Source of the DNA: Microcebus murinus
Taxonomy: Eukaryota > Chordata > Mammalia > Primates > Cheirogaleidae
Direction: 5' to 3'
DNA length: 64,000 nucleotides
Assembly: GCF_040939455.1 (NCBI RefSeq)
Contig: NC_134109.1
Location: 67,868,501 to 67,932,500, forward strand
Positions 48,126 through 59,900 of the stretch are shown one piece after another. The notes under the pieces are model-generated. The model saw only the letters and a list, made by a program, of their open reading frames with translations. It made no database searches and was not told where the DNA came from. Position numbers and translations under genes: made by a program. Numbering within the stretch: position 1 is the first letter of the stretch; every line of letters starts with the position of its first letter.

Positions 48126-48714
48126 AGAGGAGGGCCACCAGGTGCCCGGGGTTCCATGCTGCCACTGGGAGTGGATGGAGAGCTGGGTGGGGCCAGCTAC
48201 CAGCTCCCTCGTCAGACTTCCTGTGTGAGAAGCAGGCCCTTGAGGCCATGCAGTCACGGAGAAAAAGCAGTTCTGAGAGATCTACTTGTCTGTCACCAAA
48301 GTTTGTCTTCTAGGCATACTTCCTTTTTCTTTCTCTCTCTCTTTTTAAGATGACATATTTAGTGTGGTTTGAGTTTATGGGAATCATAACCTTGAATTGG
48401 TTGATTTTCCCCTTACATAAAATACAAAAGTCATCTTGCATTAATATGTCTTTTGAATGGATTTATGTTGCCTTTGGGGATGACAAAAGCTCAGTGAACT
48501 GAGCAGCTAACATAGGCAATGGAAGTTCTCAGTGCATTTAAAACTCTGAACTGGCTGTCATTTTACTATCCACACCCCTTAATAACAAATTGCACATTCA
48601 CATTAATCTGTGTTCTCTCAATGACCTGCATGAACTGATTTGGGCAGCTGTTAGGCCTATTTTATGAGTAAAGAGAGACACATACTACTTGCAGATTTGG
48701 GTTTATTTGCCAGT

Positions 48715-49060
48715 ATTCAGTGCTTTTGCTAGGTTCTTTTGGTTGTAAGAAATAGCATCTCTTTCCAGTTACTTTAAGAAAACAGGAGTTTTTCATAAGC
48801 CTGAATATGAACAGGAAGTTCTGGAGGCTTCTCCCTCTCTCCACTTTCTCTTTCTCTCGCTGCTCTCTCTCCCCACCCTCTCTCTGTCCCTCTTTCTTTG
48901 CACTACCCTTTTCTCAGTTTACAGATCAGCTTTCTCTGTGACATTAGCTTGCATGGGAACAGCCTTCTCATCTGAGTCTCGCTCTGTATAACTGACCTTG
49001 GAGCTTCAGCTCCCACTATTAATTGAGTATTCTTTCAGAATCTGATTGGCTCAATTTATC
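48715..49060 (-). repeat. Possible unclassified ancient repeat with a pyrimidine-rich core
   Basis: 'cttttggttgtaagaaatag' followed by 'actttaagaaaacaggagtt' weakly resembles the family at 20230-20700 in reverse. A CT-rich microsatellite-like tract lies at 48830-48900. Confidence 0.3.
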
Positions 49061-49064
49061 TTTT

Positions 49065-51150
49065 TAGGCAGACCATATTGTAGCTGGGTAGACACTTCCT
49101 AAGTTAAGGCTCTCCCTCCCCTATCATTCTACTCACCCCAGACTGGGGAGGCATATCCATGTGGTTCAGAAAATTAGGAGATTTGACAGCTTCCCTCAAA
49201 AGCACAAAGTGATAAGCAAGGCATTCTGAGGCATGACCCTGCCTGCCTGGCTCATAACTCATTTCCCACACACAATTCCAAAGATACCCTCTTCTAACGT
49301 GATCCAATCCTCATAGGTAAAAGCACACATTCACTGAGCCATTGGGAGCCATCTGGAAGTCATAGCTGCTACATAGAGAAGCAGCCATGGGACCACTTGA
49401 AAAGCATCATCTCAGTCTGAATCCATGATTCTCAATAACATCTGTTCCAACTCTAGCTCTCTCATGATCCAGTCTAGCCATTCTGCAATCCATGGACTAA
49501 ATGATGTGTGTAACCACTGTACGTGCCTCAGGTATAGTGGTGAGGACAACCATCATGCTCATATAAGAAAGCAGAGAAGAAATCTTGACTTCTCCAGCTA
49601 TCTTTGACAAAGATATATCATACATACATGGGTCACTGGCTCAGCATATGCTCTGTCTAGTGGAACAGAGCCCACCCTGGTGATGGGTGGCCTCCTTGCT
49701 GGCATTCTGAGGCCAGATGCTTGGAAATAGTAAGGTTCATTGGAGATTCTCTGCTTCCTAGGCCCTTGGCTTAGTGCCTGGCCTCTTCCACCAAGAAACA
49801 AGTTCCCTGATCTGTAGAGCTGTCTCTAAGTTGATTGGCCTGGGTCTTTGGAAATACTGTGGAATCTTCTCTTTTCTTCCTACATCTTTTCTTCTAGTTT
49901 TCTTCTTTGTTCCTTTCTTGTTAAAAGCTGATTGTGAAGTGCTTTTTTTTTCTCTTTTGAGTTCTTCAGTATTTAATGATATAGAATAAAATCTCAGCTC
50001 AGTAGATATTTCTCAAACCAGATTCTTTTTGGAATTTTTTCCTTCAACTTCTGTTAAGAAATTAGAGCATCCTAATTTTGTAAGAGAGAGTAGGTATCTG
50101 TGGGATGTGGATTCTGTAATTAAGCTTGTTTCTTTCTGAGCATTCTTTCTTGGCTAATTGCCATGTGGTTTCTAAGTTAATTGCATAGGAAAAAAATGAA
50201 AAGGTCTTTTTTTGCACTCTATTGATATTACTTTTTTGCATTTAATTGTTTGTGCTTTCTCCGTCTAAGAACAGTGAGCTGTCTTTATATTTACATACCA
50301 TTGAGAAGTATATGATAACTGAGGGGTAGAATTAGAATAGTGGAAATCAGCAGAGTCATTCTGTAAGTCACTCAGCCTCAAGGAATGCTGCAGCCAAGAA
50401 GTACTCAAGTCATCATCCAGTCATCAAACCTATTAAGGCATTGGTACTGTTTTGAAAAAGATATGTTATTTATCTATCTTAATTTGTTTTACTTTATCTT
50501 AATTTGGCTAGTAAAAGTTCCCAATTCCCAGTCCTATCTTCTTTCTCTTCAGGGGTTAGGCTTACCTTATAAGGAAACCGTTCTATCAACTGTCACCTTT
50601 ACACAACTGTCCGGAAACATAGGTGATTTCTGTGTTATGGAAAGGCACAGAGAATTAACAGACAGATTCCATAATGATGTTTAGTGCATAAAGCAAATGG
50701 TGATTGTCCTGGGAATGATCTTTTGGCATTTTGTGATTTATGGCTTTCTTAGGTACCTTTGAGGTGAACATAGAAATCTCAGAAGTCTGTTTGCATGGGG
50801 CTTTGAGGGAAAGGCTAGACATAAAAGTTCTTTTAAAAAACAAAATGCAGATCTTATGTATTTAAGCTCTCAGTTTGAAGCCAGTGGTCCCTGAAACAGC
50901 AGTGGTTATAAAGAGTGCCCTTGCAGGTCCAGAGCTCCATCTGGCATAGTCTCCGGATAGTGCCTGCCCTGTGGACCTGTCCATGGGCAGCAATTGTCTT
51001 GTTTATGCCTGAGTTCGTAGCAGAGACTTGAACACAGATAATGAAATGCCTGGTTGAAAGGGTTGAAAACATGCATAAAGTTTGGGCCCTCAAGTGTCTG
51101 TAGAACACTGACTCTTTAAGATTCTATGTAGAGATTAAAGAGGATATCGA
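49065..51150. other. No recognised feature
   Basis: No host gene or nameable repeat is seen. The stretch at 49080-49800 looks like coherent old sequence, with even composition and several short ORFs, but no motif lets me assign a family. Confidence 0.4.
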
Positions 51151-51159
51151 TGAAAGAAA

Positions 51160-51430
51160 ACTACCAGGCTGGTATTTTGAAGAATACCAGTTGAGTAGAT
51201 GAACATCCTTGAATATGCATCTTTGCTCACTTGTTTGATGATTTCCTTTGGAAAAATTCCTAGGAGTAGAATTGGTATTGGAAAGGTACTGCCTATTTTC
51301 AGAGCTTTTGATAAATATGACTGAAGTAGTCTCCAGAATTTTATACCAGCTGGCTGTAGAAAGACCCCTGGCGTCCCCACCTCACTTTCTTCCTCAACAC
51401 ACATTCCACCTTATTTGTATGTGTCTCTCC
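51160..51430 (-). repeat. Ancient L1 ORF2/3' fragment, reverse
   Basis: 'gatttcctttggaaaaattc' is followed by 'ctaggagtagaattggtatt' and 'cttttgataaatatgactga', then 'tccagaattttataccagct'. These match an old reverse L1 block. It is decayed. Confidence 0.6.
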
Positions 51431-51434
51431 AGAG

Positions 51435-53025
51435 CTCGCTGGGCGGCACTTTATCAGATCAGTTGGCATGTTGGGGGAGAGAGAGAGAGAATATAAAGTG
51501 TTTACAAAACTTCTAAGACGACTATGGGATATGAATGTTTGGCTTATTTTTTGTTTATTTTGATGCCCTTGGTTCAGTTCCCCCAAAAGGACGTGACAAT
51601 TTCTTGATCTCTGCTTTACTCTCCCATTGGGCAGTACCTTCCTTTTTTTTTTTTTTAAACTGTGCCCTACCTTTCTGAAAATATATTCTTACTCATTTTC
51701 CCAATCATGCTAATTAATTTAGTATCTATATCACTTCTGCATTGTTAGTAACCAGACAAGAATAAATTAGCGAACAGGCAAGTTATTAGAAAAACAGAGC
51801 AACTTGGATGATGGGGTCACTTCATGTGAAGCCTCAGTTTGGATGAAAAAATAGGGAGAGGTGAGGACTGGTGAATTTGGGATTGTAGAGATAGTGGGGA
51901 GCAGGGGTGTAGTGTTGCCAAGTCCTCCAAACTTTTACAACAAACTGGAAATCTGTTTTACATAAAATGTTTTTTAAAATGTGTGTGAGCCATGAAAACT
52001 TTTCTTGCAAAACTATCCATTTATGACCTCAGGTCTGTCTATTCCCACTTTGGTGAACTTCTCTACACAGGTGGGGATGAGCATTTTTAAAGTAGTTTTC
52101 TTTCCACCTCCCTGTTCCTCCCAATAATACCTAGTACCAAATGGACATTTGCAGAGTTCCTATTTGTTTCAGTCATCTTTTTCTTGTGGTATCTCCATGA
52201 CCACTTATGTACTTTTTCTTGCTGCTCTGAAAGTGTGTAGGTTCTGTGCAGAAATAGTTCCCTGCAGAATAGAGTGTTCTCCGTGTTCCACCTGAGACGG
52301 GGGTCTGTCTGTCTCCCTGGGCTGAAGCAGTTTCGGGGCACACCCATTGCACAGATTCCAGGTGGAAGTAGAGGCCAGAGTGGGCATGTGTTCTAGGTCA
52401 CACATGCAGAGCTAACGGCTTCCCGAAGTGTTGCTTATGGCTTTCCATTGAAGTAGATCTACTTGTGTAATCCACATAGTCCGACTTAATTAAATTCTTT
52501 AATTACATTTCAAGGATAGGCTTAATAGAACAAGTATCTTCTTATCACCAGCCTCTGAAGGATTGAACTGTGCCTGCATCTTCTGCCACTGTGGAGCAGC
52601 AACTTCAGATTCTTCATTTAGCTGGTTGCCTGTTTTCCTTGTCTGTCTCCTTGACTGGAAACTTTTTTCCTTGAATATATCTAATTTGTCTGTGATCTCC
52701 AACTCTTGTGCACAGCCCACGTCATAGTTGTTACCCAGTAAATATTTGTTGAATGAAAAAGGATAGGTCCTGTCCCTAGATGATATTTCTTTGTTACCTC
52801 TATTAATAAGGAGCAGAAGCTGCTAGGACAAAAATATTCATTCAAGGCCAAAGGAATATCCTCTCAGAAGGCCTGGAGCCCACATTATTTGATTTTCCTT
52901 TTCATGGTTTGTGGTGAATGACAGTGGCTATTATTTTTTATCATTTGCCTATTAGCTGAACCCACAGGACCTATGTTGATCTCTTCTTAGCTGCTGCATT
53001 GATTGACTACCTAGTTGATTGTTCT
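51435..53025. other. No recognised feature apart from a poly-T run
   Basis: A T run lies at about 51641-51657. A 'cagtaaatatttgttgaatg' string near 52738 may be the tip of a MIR or L2 tail. No gene is seen. Confidence 0.4.
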
Positions 53026-53029
53026 TCTT

Positions 53030-53110
53030 CCCTACTAGAGTGTAAGCTCCATGAGGGAAAGGACTTTATTGGTCTTGTTCTCTCAGTATCCTGAATGTGT
53101 GGGACGGCAC
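53030..53110 (+). repeat. L2 LINE 3' tail fragment
   Basis: 'gtgtaagctccatgagggaa' and 'aggactttattggtcttgtt' match the L2 tail. Confidence 0.6.
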
Positions 53111-53369
53111 CACCATATTGAATGAGTGTGTGGTCTCACCCCAGCTTTGGTCTTTGTGTATCCATTTTCTGTTTTTTCTTTTTCCTTTTTTTTTTTTTTT
53201 TAATGTCCACACCACTCTGCATCTCCCTTGGATAATAACACTTCAGTCACAGTGGGGCAAGCTTCAGTTGGCTCCTGTCATTATTTTCTTGCTTCGATTG
53301 GCAGTTACATGAGGTGAGGCAGAGAGGAGCAATGGGAATAGGATGAGACTGTAGGAGAAAGACCCATCC

Positions 53370-53480
53370 ATTCTCTTTACCTGTCAAGCAGAGGCAATAA
53401 TACCGCCTTCATAAGTTTGTAAGATGAAATAGGATGACACTTGAGAAAAGGCTTTGTAAAATACACTGTGATGCACATGC
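53370..53480 (-). repeat. MIR fragment, reverse
   Basis: 'ggcaataataccgccttcat', 'aagatgaaataggatgacac' and 'aaaaggctttgtaaaataca' follow the reverse MIR core. Confidence 0.65.
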
Positions 53481-53594
53481 TTTTGCAAATATAAGCTGAC
53501 ATGCTGATGTGCCTGTCTGCCTTTCAAGGACCAGGCAGCCCAGGTGGGAGCAGACAGACCCCGGGAGCTGATTTTCATGACCTCCCTTTTTGGT

Positions 53595-53762
53595 CCTTCA
53601 CAACAGTCCTTTGAAATGGGTGGCATTGTCCCATTGTAAAGATGAAGATGCAGGTCTTAGGCTGGATTTTGCCTAAGTGTTACTCATCTAGTAAAGGCAA
53701 AGACAGGCTCAGATCTAGGTCCTCTGATGACAAATGTAGACTTCTTTTCACCACAGCACCTG
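53595..53762 (+). repeat. MIR fragment, forward
   Basis: 'cattgtcccattgtaaagat', 'tactcatctagtaaaggcaa' and 'agatctaggtcctctgatga' are MIR 3' blocks. It lies opposite in orientation to the fragment at 53370-53480. Confidence 0.65.
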
Positions 53763-53769
53763 TCAGGTT

Positions 53770-55075
53770 GGGGCAGGACAGAAGTGATCACTGTATTTTG
53801 GCCCCCAGCTTCTAAGTGGTGATCCTAGATCACAGGTGCTTGAATGTCTTTATAATTTGTTAATGTGTGATACCATTAAACTTGTACTAGTGTTAATTGA
53901 GTTCACGTTATGGTAGTATTCAATTAATAGATTTTTTTTCTTCCCTATCAGATACTGCACATCTAGTTAGGTCAGAAGTTAGTTATTTTCCAGAACATGC
54001 TGATTAAAAAGGGGTTGACATTGAATGACAGAAGAGCTGATTGAATGGGGCAGAGCCTGCATTTGCATATGGACCTTAAGTCTGACCTGGATTTGTAGGT
54101 TATTCTGTTACATCTCAAGACATAGAATAAGGATGCCCACCTACCCAGCATCCCACCCACATGGAGATTTCACTGTCATGGGATGTTGGATCCTAACCAA
54201 GGCATTCTAATTTGTTGCTTCTGGGGATTCTTAAGTGAACCTGTAAAGACTCTTACAGTTACCCAACAGGACCTTGTGCAGCTGTGTGTGGAAATCAGGA
54301 TAATTCCAGCATTTCTGAGAGTACTTTAATAGAGCACTGATTACAGATTGCAGGCACCTGGTGGTGTTTTTGTACTGAGACTTGAAGGGTACAGTTCCAA
54401 AGACAAGAACTGGGCTTGACAGATTCCTATCTTTTTACCCTGGTGTTTGCCAGGGCCTGAAATAGGTACTGAGAACCCCTTACACCAGCTGGCGTGGTTA
54501 GTATGTACTTTCAGGAGACCACCACCACCAGAATATTAATTCCTAGACTGATGATGGACATGTGATTTCACCCAGGGGGTGTTCTCCTGCCAGTGGCTCA
54601 GAGCACTGAGACTGCAGGAGAGGCTCCTGTCAGATGGGGTCAGCACAGAGGCCTGTGGGTTGGGACTTGGCCATAGTTACTCTGTGCTTCTTGGAGTACC
54701 CCAGGCTGTTCCACTTGGGCAGGCCATCATTGCTTTTGGCCTTGACAGCCAAATGAGAAAATATAAACTGTGAAAATTCAAGGGATAAAAGGTGATAGCC
54801 AAGAGTTGAGGTTTAGGACCCTATGAGCTGCAGGTATTCCATCCATCACTTAATTTTATGCCCATTCCCCCTCGCCCCAAAAAATGAACCTGAGAAGATT
54901 CTCCATGGCAACTAACCAGTTTGTCCATTTCTTTCTTCTCCTTGCTCTCTCAACATACATACCACCTATTCCTTCCTTCCACAAACTTGGGACTGCTATA
55001 ATATTTCATATTATCATTTCATGCTTCTCTGAGTTTTACTTGAAAGAGCATTGCAGTAAAGTGGAGAGCAACATC
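53770..55075. other. No recognised feature
   Basis: No gene or named repeat is seen. Confidence 0.4.
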
Positions 55076-55084
55076 TAGCTGCCT

Positions 55085-55210
55085 TGGCTTTGCTTTTCCT
55101 TAGCTGTATGACTTTGGAGTCACCCTCTGGACTTCAGTTTCCTTATGAGTTAAATAAGAGCATTGGGTGAGCTAGGCCATCACTAGGATCATTCCCAGCT
55201 ATTAAACTTT
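55085..55210 (-). repeat. MIR fragment, reverse
   Basis: 'cttagctgtatgactttgga' is followed by 'ctggacttcagtttccttat' and 'tgagttaaataagagcattg', the reverse MIR order. Confidence 0.75.
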
Positions 55211-55219
55211 TCAGTTTAA

Positions 55220-56110
55220 GAATGTCAGAATTCTGCCCTGCCCCTGCTTTTCAACTTAGGTATATGCTGCTGGTGGCTAGGACCCAAAAAAGATGTCAAA
55301 GAGTGGTTGTTGATTGGCTCGTTTGTGAAGGTCTTGCAGAGATTCTTCTCAGTACAATGAAATGATGAACTTTCCCTTGCAGAGCCTTTTAAATGTGTGA
55401 AGCTCAGGTGGTTTGAAGTACTGGCAGTAAAAGATAGAAGGCACAGAAAGAGTGTGAGGGGAGAGGTAGCAAAGAGGGTCCAAGTTGTGTTTTTGAAATG
55501 CCAGAGGGGGGTAATACAGCAAAGGAAGTGGAAAGAGGAGTTTCCCTTGAGAACCAGCAGAAACCTTTGAAATATGTGCCTTTCATATTTAAGCCCTTTC
55601 CGGTTTGGAAAATAGCCTACAAGGTTCATAAAACTGCCTTGTGGCAGTCATCCAAGTTCTTCTCAGGAGTTGACTTCTGTTGCAAACTGCTGGTCTTGAA
55701 AGGAGGGTGGCAAACAGCTGTGATGAGGCTTTGGTGGGCATTGTCCCATTTATGGAGACAGAGATCTGTCGTAGAATCTCTCGGCTATTGTATTGTCAAC
55801 TCCCCAGTTTTATTTGTGGAATCAAAACAAGCTCTATCCTAAGAGACTATGCAGTCCACTTTGCCAACCAAACAGCATGACGTGCATACCTGAGATGAGC
55901 AGATATCCAGAAAGAATGACTTCAAGCTAGAGCCTAGTTTGTTATCTCTGTAGCTGCTGGGCAGGAATGATAACAGTATCTTTTGTCCACCAGAAAGTGA
56001 GACTGCTCAGTGGCAGAACTGTGAAGCAGTGGAAATTGTTTACCTAGAATGCACTCCTGCCTCACCTATCCCTACCTTTCTTGTTTCTTCAATGTGACAC
56101 AGTAAGGAAG
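55220..56110. other. No recognised feature
   Basis: Overlapping ORFs of 114 and 134 codons on opposite strands at 55225-55842 share the same DNA and show no family motif. Confidence 0.4.
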
Positions 56111-56114
56111 AGCA

Positions 56115-56290
56115 AAAACTCTTCTGGAGTCATGCTTCCTAGGTTTAAATTTCTGCTTTGCCCATGAAAAGCTGTGTAATCTAGGACAATTTGCTTAACC
56201 ACTATGAGCTTTAGTTTCCTCATCTGTAAAATAAAGTCTCTTCCTGCCTCCCAGGGTAAAACATATTAATAAGGATCTTTGAATACCAAA
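56115..56290 (-). repeat. MIR SINE, reverse
   Basis: 'tttaaatttctgctttgccc', 'gctgtgtaatctaggacaat', 'ttagtttcctcatctgtaaa' and 'ataaagtctcttcctgcctc' follow the reverse MIR order. Confidence 0.85.
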
Positions 56291-56294
56291 GTCA

Positions 56295-56725
56295 CATATC
56301 TCAGTGTATGTACCTCTTGTGCCAGAATTCGAGGTAGCTGACAGGTGGGCAAAGTGTTTTTGGAGACTGAGAGGGAGCCTATCACCATGGAGATTCTACT
56401 TCACTGTCTTAAATTCAGGAAGCCCACCACTGGGGAGAAGGGTTAAAGTCAGATTACAGTCATTGGCCAGGTCCTATGAGATCAGAGTGTTAATGAACCT
56501 TACTGGAAATTTCACTTGTGAAATGGAAGCATTGAAGGGCACAGCGTCTCACCTTTGAAACCTAAGGATGTGATGTGTAAAGTGGCCCCTTGTCTTCTGT
56601 GCCCCTCACTACTGTGAAAGACTTTATGTCAGAGTCTAACACCGATGACATAGCAATTGCAGAAACTCACTGAAGCTCTGCCAGGAAGCGGTAAAGTGGT
56701 GGCATTCTCCAAATCAGGGATTCAA
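56295..56725. other. No recognised feature
   Basis: This is unique-looking sequence between the MIR and the L1. The 84-codon ORF at 56304-56558 has no family motif. Confidence 0.4.
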
Positions 56726-56727
56726 GT

Positions 56728-56739
56728 AGGAAATGTTTT
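56728..56739. repeat. Target-site duplication at the L1 3' side
   Basis: AGGAAATGTTTT here is repeated exactly at 62612-62623. The boundary with the poly-T (poly-A on the L1 strand) is ambiguous by a few bases. Confidence 0.9.
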
Positions 56740-56964
56740 TTTTTTTTTTTTTATTTCGGCATATTATGGGGGTACAGATTTTAAGGTTTCAATAAATGCC
56801 CATTTCCCCCCCTCCCCCCAAAAGTCTGAGTCTCCATCATGACCATCCCCTAGATGGTGCACATCTCACTCATTATGTATGTATATACCTGCCCCCCGCC
56901 CCCCTCCCACCTGCACAATACCCTATTACTGTAGCACCTATGTGTCCACTTAGGTGCTACTCAG

Positions 56965-59900
56965 TTAATACCAGTTTGCTGGAGAATATATCCGGTGCTT
57001 GTTTTTCCATTCTTGGGATACTTCACTTAGTAGTATGGGTTCCAGCTCTAACCAGGAAAATATAAGATGTGCTATATCACCATTGTTTCTTAGAGCTGAA
57101 TAGTACTCCATGGTATACATATACCACATTTTATTAATCCATTCTTGGATTGATGGACACTTGGGCTGTTTCCACAGCCTTGCAATTATGAATTGTGCTG
57201 CTATAAACATTCGAGTGCAGGTGTCTTTTTTGTAGAGTGTCATTGGATCATTTGGGTAGATGCCCAGCAATGGGATTGCTGGATCAAATGGTAGATTCAC
57301 TTGTATTGCTTTAAGGTATCTCCATATTGCTTTCCACAGAGGTTGAACTAGTTTGCAGTCCCACCAGCAGTGTAGGAGTGTTCCTCTCTCTCCGCAACCA
57401 CGCCAGCATTTATTGTTTGGAGATTTTTTGATAAAGGCCATTCTCACTGGGGTTAAGTGATATCTCATTGTGGTTTTGATTTGCATTTCCCTGATGATTA
57501 GAGATGTTGAGCATTTTTTCATATGTTTGTTGGTCATTCTTCTGTCTTCTTTAGAAAAATTTCTGTTCAAGTCCTTTGCCTACTTTTTAATGGGGTTATT
57601 TGATTTTTTCTTCCTAATTTTCATGAGTTCTAAGTATATTCTAGTTATCAGTCCCTTATCGGACGCATAGGATTCAAAAATTTTCTCTCATTCTGTAGGT
57701 TGTCTGTTTACTTTGATGACTATTTCTTTGGCTGTGCAGAAGCTTTGTAGTTTGATCATGTCCCATTTATTTATTTTTGTTGCTGCTGTGATTGCCTTTG
57801 GGGACTTCTTCATAAACTCTTTGCCCAGGCCGATGTCTAGGAGAGTGTTTCCAACTTTTTCCTCTAGAGTTCTAATAGTTTCATACCTTAGGTTTAAGTC
57901 TGTTATCCAGCGTGAGTTGGTTTTTGTGAGAGGTGAAAGGTGTGGGTCCTGTTTTAGCCTTCTACAGGTGGCTATCCAGTTTTCCCAGCACCATTTATTG
58001 AAGAGGGATTCTTTTCCCCAGCGTATTTTTTTTGTCTGCTTTGTCAAAGATGAGATGGCTATATGAGGATGGTTTTATATCAGGATTCTCACATCTGTTC
58101 CACTGGTCAATATTCCTATTTTTGTGCCAATACCATATTGATTTAATTACTACAGCTTTGTAGTATAGTTTGATATCTGGCATATTAATGCCTCGCATTT
58201 TGTTTTTGTTGTCTAGAATTGCTCTTGATATTCAGGGTCTTCTTTGGTTCCATATGAAGCGTAAAATTATTTTTTCTATTTTTGTGCCAATACCATATTG
58301 TTTTAATTACTACAGCTTTGTAGTATAGTTTGATATCTGGCATATTAATGGCTCCCATTTTGTTTTTGTTGCCCAGAATTGCTCTTGATATTCGGAATCT
58401 TCTTTGGTTCCATACGAAGCGTAAAATTATTTTTTCTATATTTGTGAAGAATGCTGATGGGATTTTAATAGGTATTGCATTGAATCTGTAGATCAGTTTG
58501 GGTAGTATAGACATTTTGATGATATTGAGTCTGCCGATCCACGAGCATGGTATGGATTTCCATCTGTTTACATCCTCTGCTATTTCCTTCCTCAGTGTTT
58601 CATAGTTCTCCCTGTAGAGGTCTTTTACGTCCTTGGTTAAGTATATTCCTAGGTACTTTAATTTCTTTGTTGCTATTGTGAAGGGAATTGAGTCTTTGAT
58701 TTGGTTCTCAATTAGATTGTTGTTGGCGTATATGAATGCCTCTGATTTCTGTGTATTGATTTTGTATCCTGAGACTTTACTAAATTCATTGATCAGTTCC
58801 AAGAGTTTCTTGGTTGAATCCTTGGGGTTTTCTAGATACAATATCATATCATCAGCAAACAGTGAAAGTTTGATCTCTTCTGCCCCTATTTGGATACCTT
58901 TGATTCCATTTTCCTGTCTGATTGCTGTAGCCAAGACTTCCAGTACTATGTTGAACAGAAGTGGAGATATTGGGCAGCCTTGTCTGGTTCCAGTTCTAAG
59001 TGGGAATGATTTCAATTTTTCCCCATTCAGTATGATGTTGGCTATGGGTCTGTCATATATGGCTGGTATCATTTGTAGGCATGTCCCTTGTATGCCTATT
59101 TTCTTAAGTGTTCGTATCATGAAAGGGTGTTGAATTTTGTCAAAAGCTTTTTCTGCATATATTGAAAGGATCATGTGGTCTTTGTTTTTGCTTCTGTTTA
59201 TGTGGTGAAGTGCATTTATAGATTTACGTATGTTGAACCATCCCTGCATCCCTGGGATGAAGCCCACTTGGTCGTGGTGGATTATTTTTTTGATAAGTGT
59301 CTGGATTCGGTTAGCTAAGATTTTGTTGAAAATTTTTGCATCTATATTCATTAGGGATATTGGTCTGTAGTTTTCTTTTTTTGTTGCATCCTTTCCTGGT
59401 TTTGGTATCAGAGTAATATTCACTTCATAAAAGGTGTCGGGGAGGTTTCCGTTCTTCTCGATGTTGTGCAATAGTTTCTGCAAGATAGGTACTAGTTCTT
59501 CTTTGTAAGTATGGTAAAATTCAGGTTTGAAGCCATCTGGACCGGGACTTTTCTTTTTAGGGAGATTTTTAATTGCTGTTTCTATTTCAGCTGTTGAGAT
59601 TGGTCTGTTCAGGGAATCTATTTCTTCCTGGTTGAGACTAGGGAGGCTGTGTGTTTCTAGAAATTTGTCCATTTCCTCCACATTTTCTAGTTTGTGTGCA
59701 TAAAGATTTTTGTAGTATTCATAAATTGTATCTTGTATCTCTTTGGGATCAGTTGTGATATCTCCTTTTTTATTCCAGATGGAGCTTATTAGAGATTTCT
59801 CTTTTCTGCTTTTCGTTAGCTTAGTCAATGGTGTGTCAATTTTGTTTATTTTTTCAAAGAACCAACTTTTTGTTTTATTAATCTCCTGAATAGCTTCCCT

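Noticed and set aside
55225..55842. Pair of ORFs on opposite strands (134 and 114 codons)
   Set aside because: They overlap each other, share no similarity with known families and lie in ordinary intergenic-type sequence.
58633..59133. 166-codon plus-strand ORF
   Set aside because: It is the antisense shadow of the L1 reverse transcriptase region; the minus-strand frame carries the recognisable motifs.
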